Source of the DNA: Coprococcus comes ATCC 27758 | Lineage (GTDB): Bacteria; Bacillota; Clostridia; Lachnospirales; Lachnospiraceae | NCBI RefSeq assembly: GCF_025149785.1 | Contig: NZ_CP102277.1 | Span: 1,612,001 to 1,676,000, forward strand | Length of the DNA stretch: 64,000 nt | Direction: 5' to 3' | Shown here: in pieces, positions 16,551-24,294 of the stretch | Layout of the letters: each line of letters begins with the position of its first letter | Numbering within the stretch: the first letter of the stretch is position 1 | Translations under genes and position numbers: made by a program | Notes under the pieces: model-generated | Databases searched by the model: none | What the model was told of the DNA's origin: nothing | Seen by the model: only the letters and a program-made list of their open reading frames with translations

Positions 16551-16892
16551 ATGGAACCCATGTATTTGTCAATCCAGCCGAAAAAGACTGGAGAACGCAT
16601 AAGAAAGCTACTCTTGGAAAAAGGATATACAATTCGGGAAATCCAGGGAGCTTTTGGATTTGAAAATCCGCAGGCCATTTATAAATGGCTTTCCGGCAAA
16701 TCGTTACCCAGTATAGACAATTTCATTATTTTAAGTAGATTATTACATACTTCAATTGAAGATATCCTCGTCATTGACGGGGATATTTCTTATTACATAG
16801 GAAATTTCATTTTCTATATAATAAAAGCCTCCGGCAGGATGCGCACTGCGGCGTATAATGAAGATGTCGCAAGCGACCGCCACAGGCGCTAG
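16551..16892 (+). CDS. XRE-family helix-turn-helix regulator
   Basis: The 113-residue protein has a helix-turn-helix at about 15-65 (GERIRKLLLEKGYTIREIQ, IYKWLSGKSLPSIDN). These small regulators bind operator DNA. The start at 16551 fits GGAGG eight bases upstream; an ATG at 16536 would place the RBS inside the gene. The C-terminal tail after about residue 80 is unlike the family and overlaps hairpin-forming DNA, so the frame may have been extended by mutation. It stands alone. Confidence 0.78.
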   Translation: MEPMYLSIQPKKTGERIRKLLLEKGYTIREIQGAFGFENPQAIYKWLSGKSLPSIDNFIILSRLLHTSIEDILVIDGDISYYIGNFIFYIIKASGRMRTAAYNEDVASDRHRR

Positions 16893-16920
16893 AATGTGCT
16901 TCGCACATTCTTTGTTCTTT
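16891..16920 (+). terminator. Terminator after the XRE gene
   Basis: AGAATGTGC-TTC-GCACATTCT is a perfect 9-bp stem followed by TTGTTCTTT. The stem begins at the stop codon of the regulator gene. Confidence 0.7.
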
Positions 16921-17095
16921 CTGTGGAGTTTTAAACTGTTGGTTGAATGACAAACAGCTATCATATAATTATAATTAAATCAGAAGTTGAGGAACAGATA
17001 TTATTTATATGGTGTTCGAGAATTGCATAGCAATGGAGCAATCCGGTTACATCATTTATATTGTAAGCAAGAAAACAGTATGGGAGGCAAAAATC

Positions 17096-17611
17096 ATGAA
17101 GAAAATTACATCAGCTTATGCAAACAAGATGTTGAGAAGCCTTGAGGAAGATAAAGCATTCTGGGTAAACAAGGAGGCAGCATCCAGTACCTATGTGGCA
17201 GCGGTCAATGAGGAGCCGGTCATTCCGGAATACGATTACATGACCATTGCGAATACGATTGACGAGATCGACAGGAAGATTGTTACTATCAAACATACAT
17301 TGAACCTGACAAATGCCACCGCAAAAGTGCAGATTGGCAATCAGGAGATGAGCATTGACAGCATTCTGATCCGAATGGCGCAGCTTAACAAAAGAAAAGC
17401 TGTTCTTGACGATATGCGCAAGCGGCTTCCGAAAATGCGTGTGTATAGTAATTCCTTCAGTTCATCCGGATCGGTACCGGAATATAAATATATCAACTAT
17501 GATCTGGAAGTAATCCGTCAGGAATACGACCGTATTTCCAATACAATTATGGAAATGCAGATTGCACTGGATCGTTACAATCAGACAGTATTGTTTGATG
17601 TGGATATCTAA
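17096..17611 (+). CDS. Conserved hypothetical protein, DIP1984-like
   Basis: The 171-residue, mostly helical protein has a core NTIDEIDRKIVTIKHTLNLTNATAKVQ followed by the segment MSIDSILIRMAQLNKRKAVLD. This pattern of paired helices with a TNxxT-type turn recalls the DIP1984 family of unknown function. The start at 17096 follows GGGAGG; upstream in-frame codons have no RBS. It is flanked by terminators, so it is a single-gene unit. The family assignment is from memory and tentative. Confidence 0.62.
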   Translation: MKKITSAYANKMLRSLEEDKAFWVNKEAASSTYVAAVNEEPVIPEYDYMTIANTIDEIDRKIVTIKHTLNLTNATAKVQIGNQEMSIDSILIRMAQLNKRKAVLDDMRKRLPKMRVYSNSFSSSGSVPEYKYINYDLEVIRQEYDRISNTIMEMQIALDRYNQTVLFDVDI

Positions 17612-18004
17612 GTAGGAATTTCCGTACAGGGTATATCTTCAACAAAGCTTATAGACGGTTGGTTATGGTTCAATGTCATCGTTTATTGGTTATTTGTTAT
17701 CAGGTTATGTGTTCTTGTTCATAGAAACATTTTTGGAAAAGTATACAATTTAAATTTTTAAATCCCCCTGTAAAAAACCTGTGTCAGTTCACAGTGTAGA
17801 GGTACGGTTTCAAGCACGCAACAGCTGTGGAAGCAATTCCGCAGCTGTTTTTAAAATAAAAAAAATTGCAACCAAGAGAGTTTTAAATCAAAATATATCC
17901 GTCAGAAAAAGAATTCGCTCCATATTAAAAAGTTACCAAAAACAAGAAACTATTTTTGTGAATTTAGTTGCTTGTTTTTTTGTGCGCAAAGATGCTACAA
18001 TCAA
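17612..18004. other. Intergenic region, no convincing gene
   Basis: An 87-codon frame from 17781 overlaps a terminator and has no RBS, so I do not call it. A palindrome-like AAAAACAAG/CTTGTTTTT pair flanks a copy of the half-site GAAACTAT (about 17945), which also occurs in the TetR operator downstream. Confidence 0.35.
17821..17852 (+). terminator. Rho-independent terminator
   Basis: ACAGCTGTGGAA (17821-17832), loop GCAA, TTCCGCAGCTGT (17837-17848), then a T run. It probably ends the transcript of the DIP1984-like gene. Confidence 0.7.
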
Positions 18005-18032
18005 GGAAACTATTACAAGAGAAATAGTTTCC
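18005..18032 (+). promoter_or_regulatory. Likely TetR operator
   Basis: GGAAACTATT (18005-18014) and AATAGTTTCC (18023-18032) form a perfect 10-bp dyad with an 8-bp spacer. It sits directly before the RBS of the TetR gene, so autorepression is likely. Confidence 0.6.
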
Positions 18033-18048
18033 ACAAGGAGATGATGAT

Positions 18049-18615
18049 GTGTCAGATAAAAATTTAAAAGGCAATATTCTCGAAGCAACCATCAAGGCAT
18101 TTCAGAAAAAAGGGTTAAAATTTACAATGGATGATCTTGCATCTCTTCTAGGAATCAGCAAAAAAACAATCTATACTGTTTTCCCTGACAAAAATTCATT
18201 GGTTCTGGAGATGGTTGATTATTGTTTTTCCTCGATCAAAGAAAGTGAACAAAAAGTTCTTCAAGATTTGAGTCTGGATACGGTTGGTAAAATCAGAGCA
18301 ATTCTTGGTGTGTTACCGGAAGGGTATCGGGAGCTTGATCTCAGACAGCTTTATCAGCTAAAGGAGAGATATCCCGAAGTTTATGAAAAAGTAAAATCCC
18401 GTCTGGAAACCGGGTGGGAGAGTACGATTTCATTACTGGAACAGGGCATCACAGAAGGAAAAATTCGAAATATCCAGATTCCAATTTTAAAAACCATGAT
18501 GGAAGCCACATTAGAACAGTTTTTTCAGAGAGACGTGCTGGTCCAGAATGGAATTTCTTATCATGAGGCATTAGATGAAGTCGTATCCATTCTGATCGAT
18601 GGCATTACAATCTGA
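18049..18615 (+). CDS. TetR/AcrR family regulator
   Basis: The 188-residue regulator has an N-terminal TetR helix-turn-helix (about 10-55: ATIKAFQKKGLKFTMDDLA, SKKTIYTVFPDKNSLV) and a divergent ligand-binding C-terminal domain. It starts with GTG after AAGGAGATGATGAT. The perfect dyad before it suggests self-control. It is followed after 16 bp by a sugar-type transporter and then a glycerophosphodiesterase, so it probably regulates uptake of a glycoside or glycerophosphodiester compound. The inducer is unknown. Confidence 0.88.
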   Translation: MSDKNLKGNILEATIKAFQKKGLKFTMDDLASLLGISKKTIYTVFPDKNSLVLEMVDYCFSSIKESEQKVLQDLSLDTVGKIRAILGVLPEGYRELDLRQLYQLKERYPEVYEKVKSRLETGWESTISLLEQGITEGKIRNIQIPILKTMMEATLEQFFQRDVLVQNGISYHEALDEVVSILIDGITI

Positions 18616-18631
18616 CAAGGGGGAATTTATT

Positions 18632-20044
18632 ATGGGAGAAGTACAGAAACTAAAAGGAAAAGAAAAGTTTGCCTACGGAATCGGGGCTGTAGGGAAAGAT
18701 ATGGTCTATATGCTGTCAGCGTCCTATGTCCTTTATTATTATCAGGACATCATGGGTGTCAGTGCTGTGGCAATGGGGGTGATCCTGTTTATCGCCCGAA
18801 TTTTTGATGCATTTAATGATCCGATCATGGGAATCATCGTAGCAAAGACGAAAACCAGATGGGGCAAGTTCCGACCGTGGCTCTTTATCGGTACACTGAC
18901 AAATGCCATTGTTTTGTATCTGATGTTTGCTGCACCGCCCTCTCTTTCAGGCAGAGGACTGGTTGCTTATGCGGCTGTAACCTACATACTCTGGGGCGTA
19001 ACTTATACGATGATGGACATTCCATACTGGTCCATGATTCCTGCTTTTACCGAAAGCGGAAAAGAGCGCGAAAATCTTTCTGCAATGGCACGTTCCTGTG
19101 CCGGCGTTGGTTCTGCAATTATCACGATCATCACCGTACTTTCCGTATCCACGCTTGGCAAACTGGCAGGCGGGGAAAGTGCATCGGAAATTGAACGGCT
19201 TGGATATCGCTATTTTGCACTGATCATTGCGGTTTTGTTTTTCATTTTTATCACGATTACCTGTCTTTCTATTAAAGAAAAATCTTCGGTAAATATGGAA
19301 ACAGCAACGGTAAAAGAAATGTTCCGGGCACTGTTTCGCAATGACCAGGCACTGACCATGGTTGTGGCAATTGTTATGATCAATACCGCATTATATATTA
19401 CATCGAATCTGGTCATTTACTTTTTCAAATATGATTTCAGTCCGGAAGCATGGCAGAGCAATTATACGCTTTTTAATACCTTTGGCGGTGCATTCCAGAT
19501 CCTTGCGATGATGATTTTGTTTCCGCTGTTCCGGAAATTTATGAATACGATAAATCTTTTTTATGTCAGCTTTTCTATGGCATTTGCAGGATATCTGATC
19601 CTTCTTGTGATTGCATTCTCCGGAAGTACCGGTGTCTATCTGCTTCTGGTTCCGGCATTCCTTATTATGTCGGCAATTGGTATGCTGAATGTTATTGTGA
19701 CGATTTTCCTTGCAAATACGGTAGATTACGGGGAATTGAAAAATAACCGGCGTGACGAATCGGTAATCTTTTCGATGCAGACCTTTGTGGTAAAGCTGGC
19801 ATCTGGCGTGGCTGCACTTGCGGCTTCGATCGTTATTCAGATCTTCCAGATCAAGAAGGATGAAACGGCAGAAGTACTGACGGTAATCGCACCGGCTTCC
19901 AGGCTGGGACTTCGGATGTGTATGACGATCATTCCGATTCTTGTATTGCTGATCGGATTACTTGTGTTCCGAAAACATTACATATTAACAGATGAAAAGA
20001 CAGAAGAAATATCCAGAACACTGGAAGAACGGAAGAGAGCATAA
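18632..20044 (+). CDS. GPH-family (MelB-like) sugar:cation symporter
   Basis: The 470-residue membrane protein has about twelve helices. N-terminal family features are KFAYGIGAVGKDMVYML, FIARIFDAFNDPIMGIIV and TKTRWGKFRPWLF, which include the conserved D and N residues of the cation site in the glycoside-pentoside-hexuronide family. I start at ATG 18632, after AAGGGGGAA; the frame from 18599 lies inside the TetR gene. It is co-transcribed with the TetR gene. The substrate is unknown; the neighbouring phosphodiesterase hints at a glycerol-containing glycoside. Confidence 0.9.
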   Translation: MGEVQKLKGKEKFAYGIGAVGKDMVYMLSASYVLYYYQDIMGVSAVAMGVILFIARIFDAFNDPIMGIIVAKTKTRWGKFRPWLFIGTLTNAIVLYLMFAAPPSLSGRGLVAYAAVTYILWGVTYTMMDIPYWSMIPAFTESGKERENLSAMARSCAGVGSAIITIITVLSVSTLGKLAGGESASEIERLGYRYFALIIAVLFFIFITITCLSIKEKSSVNMETATVKEMFRALFRNDQALTMVVAIVMINTALYITSNLVIYFFKYDFSPEAWQSNYTLFNTFGGAFQILAMMILFPLFRKFMNTINLFYVSFSMAFAGYLILLVIAFSGSTGVYLLLVPAFLIMSAIGMLNVIVTIFLANTVDYGELKNNRRDESVIFSMQTFVVKLASGVAALAASIVIQIFQIKKDETAEVLTVIAPASRLGLRMCMTIIPILVLLIGLLVFRKHYILTDEKTEEISRTLEERKRA

Positions 20045-20167
20045 TATTTATACCTATAATTTTATAACGAAATTTTTACAGCAGTACAGAAAATGTCAGA
20101 TTCGATCAACAAAGCGATCACTGACTACAATACTGTAAATAATTAAAAAGAATCGAGGTAGTAAACA

Positions 20168-20908
20168 TTGAGCAAAACAAAAATATTTGCACACAGAGGT
20201 GCAAGCGGATATGCACCGGAAAACACGTTGGAAGCATTTGCACTGGCAATCACACAGGGTGCTGACGGAATCGAGCTTGACGTACAGCTTACAAAGGATG
20301 GAATCCCGGTTGTGATCCATGATGAAACCATCGACAGAGTTACAGAAAAAAAGGGATGGGTCAAGGATTATACCTTAAAAGAGTTAAAAAAGCTTACAGT
20401 ACTGAAAGACAAATTCCCGGAGTATTCCGCAGCAAAGATCCCAACCCTGGAAGAAGTACTGGATGCGGTAAAAGCATCCGGTATCCAGGTCAATATTGAG
20501 CTGAAAACAGGAATTTACTGGTATCCGGAAATCGAGCAGAAGGTTGCGGATCTTGTAAAAAAAGCCGGAATGGAAGAGCGGGTGATTTATTCTTCCTTTA
20601 ACCATTACAGCATCCAGCAGATGAAGAAAATTGTGCCGGAAGCAGAAACCGCTTATCTGTACAGTGATGTGATCCTGAATGTTGCAGAGTATGCGAAGAA
20701 TACAAAAGTAGACGGACTGCATCCGGCAGTATATCATGTAAAAATGGCAGATTTCCTGAAAGAATATCTGGGCAGCAATCTGAATGTCCGTGTCTGGACA
20801 GTCAATGAAAAAGCGGATATGAAATGGCTGATCGATGCAGGAGTAACTGCAATTATCACCAATTATCCAGACATGGCAGTGCAGATCAAAAAAGAAGCAG
20901 AAGCATAA
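20168..20908 (+). CDS. Glycerophosphodiester phosphodiesterase
   Basis: The 246-residue cytoplasmic GDPD is the UgpQ-like short type with no signal peptide. Active-site motifs are FAHRGASGYAPENT (His 9-10 area), GIELDVQLTKDG with E and D metal ligands, and VIHDETIDR. It cuts glycerophosphodiesters to glycerol-3-phosphate and an alcohol. It begins with TTG at 20168 after GAGGTAGTAAACA. It sits 123 bp after the transporter. A decayed HAD phosphatase follows, suggesting the set once handled phospholipid head groups or teichoic acid units. Confidence 0.93.
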   Translation: MSKTKIFAHRGASGYAPENTLEAFALAITQGADGIELDVQLTKDGIPVVIHDETIDRVTEKKGWVKDYTLKELKKLTVLKDKFPEYSAAKIPTLEEVLDAVKASGIQVNIELKTGIYWYPEIEQKVADLVKKAGMEERVIYSSFNHYSIQQMKKIVPEAETAYLYSDVILNVAEYAKNTKVDGLHPAVYHVKMADFLKEYLGSNLNVRVWTVNEKADMKWLIDAGVTAIITNYPDMAVQIKKEAEA

Positions 20909-20914
20909 GATCAT

Positions 20915-21175
20915 GCCGGAGAACTGATCTATGTGCTGGGAACCCGGTCCTTTATCCGGGAACTCAAAAAAATAAAATCCACGTAACAAGCGATTGCGAG
21001 GAAACAGACTTTAATCGTTGGAGACCGCCTGTATACGGATATCTTATGTGGATATCATGCCGGTGTTGAGACGGTGCTGGTATTATCCGGTGAGGCAACA
21101 AAAGAAGAAGCAAAGGCATACGAACATCAGCCGGATTATATAATGTCATCCGTTGATGAGTTGCATGAAGCATGA
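20915..21175 (+). pseudogene. Decayed HAD-IIA (NagD-like) phosphatase
   Basis: Two pieces remain. 20915-20986 reads GELIYVLGTRSFIRELKK, matching the VYVLGT strand of HAD-IIA phosphatases. After a stop and a short gap, 20987-21175 reads through LIVGDRLYTDILCGYHAGV to LVLSGEATKEEA and the C-terminus. The catalytic DxD N-terminus is missing. NagD-like enzymes dephosphorylate small sugar phosphates or glycerol phosphate, which would fit next to the diesterase. Confidence 0.7.
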
Positions 21176-21218
21176 ATCAAAATTATTTCTTAAATAAAAG
21201 AAAATATGTTTACTAAAA

Positions 21219-21255
21219 CAGGGTATGTATGGCAAATGAAGCTGTACATACCCTG
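21219..21255. other. Perfect 11-bp inverted repeat
   Basis: CAGGGTATGTA (21219-21229) and TACATACCCTG (21245-21255), with a 15-nt loop and no T run, lie between the HAD remnant and the SOS promoter. It may be a weak terminator or protein site. Confidence 0.4.
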
Positions 21256-21308
21256 TCTGTATATTCAGGTCAATTCTTGATTGCCTCTGTTTTAACTGTA
21301 AAAAACAC

Positions 21309-21337
21309 TTGCATAGGCGAACGTATGTTTGTATAAT
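21309..21337 (+). promoter_or_regulatory. SOS-controlled promoter (LexA box in spacer)
   Basis: TTGCAT (21309-21314), 17-bp spacer, TATAAT (21332-21337). The spacer holds CGAACGTATGTTTG (21318-21331), matching the Gram-positive LexA box GAAC-N4-GTTY. LexA bound here would block the promoter of the repair genes below. Confidence 0.65.
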
Positions 21338-21343
21338 AGAAAT

Positions 21344-22864
21344 ATGAATACAGAAATGACAAATGAGCATTATACAATACAGGAAAAATTACATATTCTT
21401 GCTGATGCTGCAAAGTATGATGTCGCATGTACATCAAGCGGCTCAAGCCGCCGGGGACAGAAAGGAGAACTCGGCAATGCCGTTTCATGTGGAATTTGTC
21501 ACAGCTTTGCAGCAGACGGAAGATGTATTTCTTTACTTAAGATCTTAATGACCAATCATTGTGTCTACGATTGCAAATACTGCATTAACCGTGCGAGCAA
21601 TGATGTAAAAAGAGCTACGTTTACTCCGGAAGAGATCTGTGATCTTACAGTCGAATTTTATAAACGGAATTATATAGAAGGACTTTTCCTAAGTTCCGGT
21701 ATTTTGAAAAATCCAACCTATACGATGGAAAAGATGTGCGAGACACTGTTACTTCTCCGCACAAAATACCATTTTAATGGCTACGTTCATGTGAAGACGA
21801 TTCCGGGGGCTTCGGATGAATTACTTGCGGCTGCCGGTTATCTGGCAGACCGTGTCAGCGTGAATCTGGAACTGCCAACTTCTGAGGGACTTCGTAAGCT
21901 GGCACCGAACAAGACTATGCAGACAATCCTAAGTCCGATGGGTAAGGTGCAGAATACCATTGCCGCACATCGCATGGCAATCGGAAAATCATCATATATG
22001 GAAAGAAGACGTGGAAATCAATTCCTGCATAACGGAATTTTTTCTGATACTTCCAAACAACAGTTCCAAAGGAAACTGGATAGCAGGGCAGCGCTGCAAA
22101 AAGCAGCAGATGTATCCCCAATTACTGTACAGTCAAATCCTGCGCTATTGGATTCTTCCTTCACCTGGAATCAGGCATATCAACTTGCACCACATGATAT
22201 GTCCAGATTAAAACGCAGCTTTGCACCGGCAGGACAAAGCACCCAGATGATCATCGGAGCGACAGGCGAAAGCGATTATACCTTATTACAAACCACGCAG
22301 CAGCTTTATCAGGGATTTGATCTGAAACGTGTCTTTTATTCGGCATATATCCCGCTGAATGAAGATCCTGTTCTGCCTGAGATTGGAACTCCACCGCCGC
22401 TTTTGCGTGAACACAGGCTTTATCAGGCAGACTGGCTGCTCCGGTTTTACGGATTTCAGGCAGATGAACTTTTAACCATAGAGAAACCGAATTTTAACGA
22501 ACTTCTGGATCCAAAGTGTGATTGGGCATTACGCCATCTGGAATTATTTCCCGTTGAAGTAGAAACGGCAAGCTATGCAGAACTCCTTCGCGTACCCGGA
22601 GTCGGACCGAAATCAGCCAGCCGTATTGTAAATGCACGAAGATATGGCAGAATGGATTTCACAAGTCTGAAGAAAATGGGAGTTGTGCTGAAAAGAGCGC
22701 ACTATTTCATCACCTGTGGCGGAAAACAGATGTATCACACACCACTTGAAGAGACTTATATCACAAGACAACTGGTCAGCGTAGACCGGAAGGAATCCTG
22801 GGAAATGGCTCATGCAAATGAAGGCTTCTCACAGATGACACTTGCAGATTTTGGAATTGGATAG
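21344..22864 (+). CDS. Putative DNA modification/repair radical SAM protein
   Basis: The 506-residue protein carries a radical SAM CxxxCxxC cluster motif in NHCVYDCKYC (about 72-81). It has an upstream CGICHSFAADGRCISLLK region, and near the C-terminus a helix-hairpin-helix DNA-binding motif (LLRVPGVGPKSASRIVNARR). This is the family usually annotated as the radical SAM partner of a DUF4130/uracil-glycosylase-linked protein. The partner follows 53 bp downstream. A LexA box lies in the promoter. The ATG falls at the predicted transcription start with no Shine-Dalgarno, so the mRNA may be leaderless; ATG 21356 is an alternative. The lesion acted on is unknown. Confidence 0.9.
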   Translation: MNTEMTNEHYTIQEKLHILADAAKYDVACTSSGSSRRGQKGELGNAVSCGICHSFAADGRCISLLKILMTNHCVYDCKYCINRASNDVKRATFTPEEICDLTVEFYKRNYIEGLFLSSGILKNPTYTMEKMCETLLLLRTKYHFNGYVHVKTIPGASDELLAAAGYLADRVSVNLELPTSEGLRKLAPNKTMQTILSPMGKVQNTIAAHRMAIGKSSYMERRRGNQFLHNGIFSDTSKQQFQRKLDSRAALQKAADVSPITVQSNPALLDSSFTWNQAYQLAPHDMSRLKRSFAPAGQSTQMIIGATGESDYTLLQTTQQLYQGFDLKRVFYSAYIPLNEDPVLPEIGTPPPLLREHRLYQADWLLRFYGFQADELLTIEKPNFNELLDPKCDWALRHLELFPVEVETASYAELLRVPGVGPKSASRIVNARRYGRMDFTSLKKMGVVLKRAHYFITCGGKQMYHTPLEETYITRQLVSVDRKESWEMAHANEGFSQMTLADFGIG

Positions 22865-22917
22865 TTACATCATTAGGGCAGAAAATACTTATAGCAATAT
22901 GAGAAAGCAGGAAATTT

Positions 22918-23682
22918 ATGAAGATATATACTTGTAAGGATCGATTGGAAGACATTATGACCTGTATCTATGATGCATGGGCAGATGCTTTGCTAATCGG
23001 TCATGATCAGATAAGACTGAAAAAAGAACCGATTTTCCAGGCGACACTGCTGGATGAATATATCCATGTAGACGGAGACTGTTCAAAGGCAGAAAAAGTC
23101 ACCCGATCTATACGCAGAGATATTTCTTCCAGAGCATATCTGTATGTGTATTACGCATCCCTTTCAGCAGAAGAAGACGCACTGCAGGCAATCTATAATT
23201 TTTTACGAGTTGGATTTGCCATAGGAGCGGGTGTACTCGAAAAATATACCAATCCACATGTAATGCGGATAATAGAACTGTACCGTAGTGTCGGAAATGA
23301 AAGCCATCATTTCCGTGAATTCGCCCGGTTTCAAAGTCTCGACGGGCATGTATATGTCAGCCATCTGGAACCCAAAAGTGATGTGATCATGCTGGTTGGA
23401 AGACATTTCGCAGACCGTATGCCATCGGAATATTGGATGATCGTTGACGATAACCGGAAGACCGTCTGTGTCCATCCAAAAGACGGAGAAAATTATCTTC
23501 GTTATCTGACGGACGGAGAGTTTGAGGCACTTCGGAAAACAGAAGAGTACGAAGATGAATACACTGGGATGTGGAAGACATTTTTCCATACGATCGGGAT
23601 CAAAGAGCGGGAGAATTATGTCTGTCAGAGGAATCTTTTTCCGATCTGGAAGAGAAAGCATGCTGTGGAATTTAAAGAATAA
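22918..23682 (+). CDS. DUF4130 (TIGR03915) DNA metabolism protein
   Basis: The 254-residue protein has the family pattern: N-terminal MKIYTCKDRLEDIMTCIYDAW, middle VGFAIGAGVLEKYTNP and VGNESHHFREFARFQ, and C-terminal RNLFPIWKRKHAVEF. In other bacteria this domain stands next to, or is fused with, a uracil-DNA glycosylase domain; here it is the short form without glycosylase. It is paired with the radical SAM gene and is probably in the same SOS-controlled transcript. The biochemical role of the pair is not established. Confidence 0.88.
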   Translation: MKIYTCKDRLEDIMTCIYDAWADALLIGHDQIRLKKEPIFQATLLDEYIHVDGDCSKAEKVTRSIRRDISSRAYLYVYYASLSAEEDALQAIYNFLRVGFAIGAGVLEKYTNPHVMRIIELYRSVGNESHHFREFARFQSLDGHVYVSHLEPKSDVIMLVGRHFADRMPSEYWMIVDDNRKTVCVHPKDGENYLRYLTDGEFEALRKTEEYEDEYTGMWKTFFHTIGIKERENYVCQRNLFPIWKRKHAVEFKE

Positions 23683-23775
23683 TCGCAGGAATTAAAAAGC
23701 AACAAAGAATAACTCTGGTTAAAAATCATGAGCAGGAAACAGTGATGTCAATGCTGCGTGGACTTCAGAAGCAGA

Positions 23776-23814
23776 AGAACAGTTCGAGTATATGTATCGG
23801 CTGTTCTTTTTTGG
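23776..23814 (+). terminator. Terminator of the repair gene pair
   Basis: AGAACAG (23776-23782) pairs with CTGTTCT (23801-23807), followed by TTTTT. Confidence 0.62.
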
Positions 23815-23844
23815 CTTTTAAGCGTAAAAACGGTAATGTTTTTC

Positions 23845-23873
23845 TTGTACATAGTCGAGCATTAGAGTATAAT
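23845..23873 (+). promoter_or_regulatory. Promoter upstream of cyclic-di-GMP riboswitch 1
   Basis: TTGTAC (23845-23850), 17-bp spacer, TATAAT (23868-23873). A second TATAAT at 23903-23908 has no matching -35. Transcription from the first would include the whole riboswitch. Confidence 0.5.
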
Positions 23874-23911
23874 AAACTCAGTTTTTTCATATGTTTAAAA
23901 GCTATAATAAG

Positions 23912-24020
23912 GAAAACGGCAAAACAGATCAAAGTCTGCGACGCAAAGCTATAGTGCCTGTAAAATGGTAGCCAGTTGCCACGTTAAAGATGCATTGTCT
24001 ACAATGACAATGCTCTTTTT
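23912..24020 (+). ncRNA. Cyclic-di-GMP-I (GEMM) riboswitch with terminator
   Basis: The aptamer elements are GGCAAAAC (23918-23925) pairing with GTTGCC (23975-23980), the P2 hairpin CAGA/TCTG, the invariant ACGCAAAGC (23941-23949), and the final TGGTAGCC before GTTGCC. An expression platform follows: AGATGCATTGTC and GACAATGCTCT form a stem (about 23988-24015) followed by TTTTT, a terminator. Ligand state should decide read-through into the cyclic-di-GMP genes downstream. Confidence 0.85.
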
Positions 24021-24222
24021 CGGTTTGGTTGTTCTGGTGAATATAGGCATTCGTGCAGATAGCAGTCAAAGGGATTTGACAAGGTCAAGAGCCGAATTAA
24101 ACGCAGTAACGTATGCAGATCATATGAAGGCTGATATCGTGAGAGAAATTGATATTACAAATTTGGCAAAACCTCTGGATATTGAAAAGATGAAAAATAC
24201 TATTAAAGATATTTGTCCCTAA
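24004..24222 (+). pseudogene. Truncated membrane-sensor gene downstream of riboswitch
   Basis: The frame encodes a hydrophobic segment (LFFGLVVLVNIGIRAD) followed by the polar stretch RSRAELNAVTYADHMKAD, typical of the N-terminal sensor of a histidine kinase or diguanylate cyclase, then stops. Its apparent start lies in the terminator hairpin and has no RBS, and there is no output domain. It is probably a remnant whose 5' and 3' parts were lost. Confidence 0.45.
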
Positions 24223-24294
24223 TATAGGGAGAAAGTAAAAGAATAGCATAGTTATCGAAATAAATATTATTTAAGATTCGGGATAAATGGTGAA

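Noticed and set aside
17781-18044. 87-codon plus frame before the TetR gene
   Set aside because: It contains a terminator hairpin and the TetR operator, lacks an RBS and shows no protein-like pattern.
23742-23954. 70-codon plus frame
   Set aside because: It spans a terminator, a promoter and the beginning of a riboswitch; its codons are explained by those elements.
23965-24003. Start codon of the sensor remnant inside the riboswitch
   Set aside because: The ATG belongs to the conserved aptamer end and the next codons to the terminator hairpin, so this is not a translation start.
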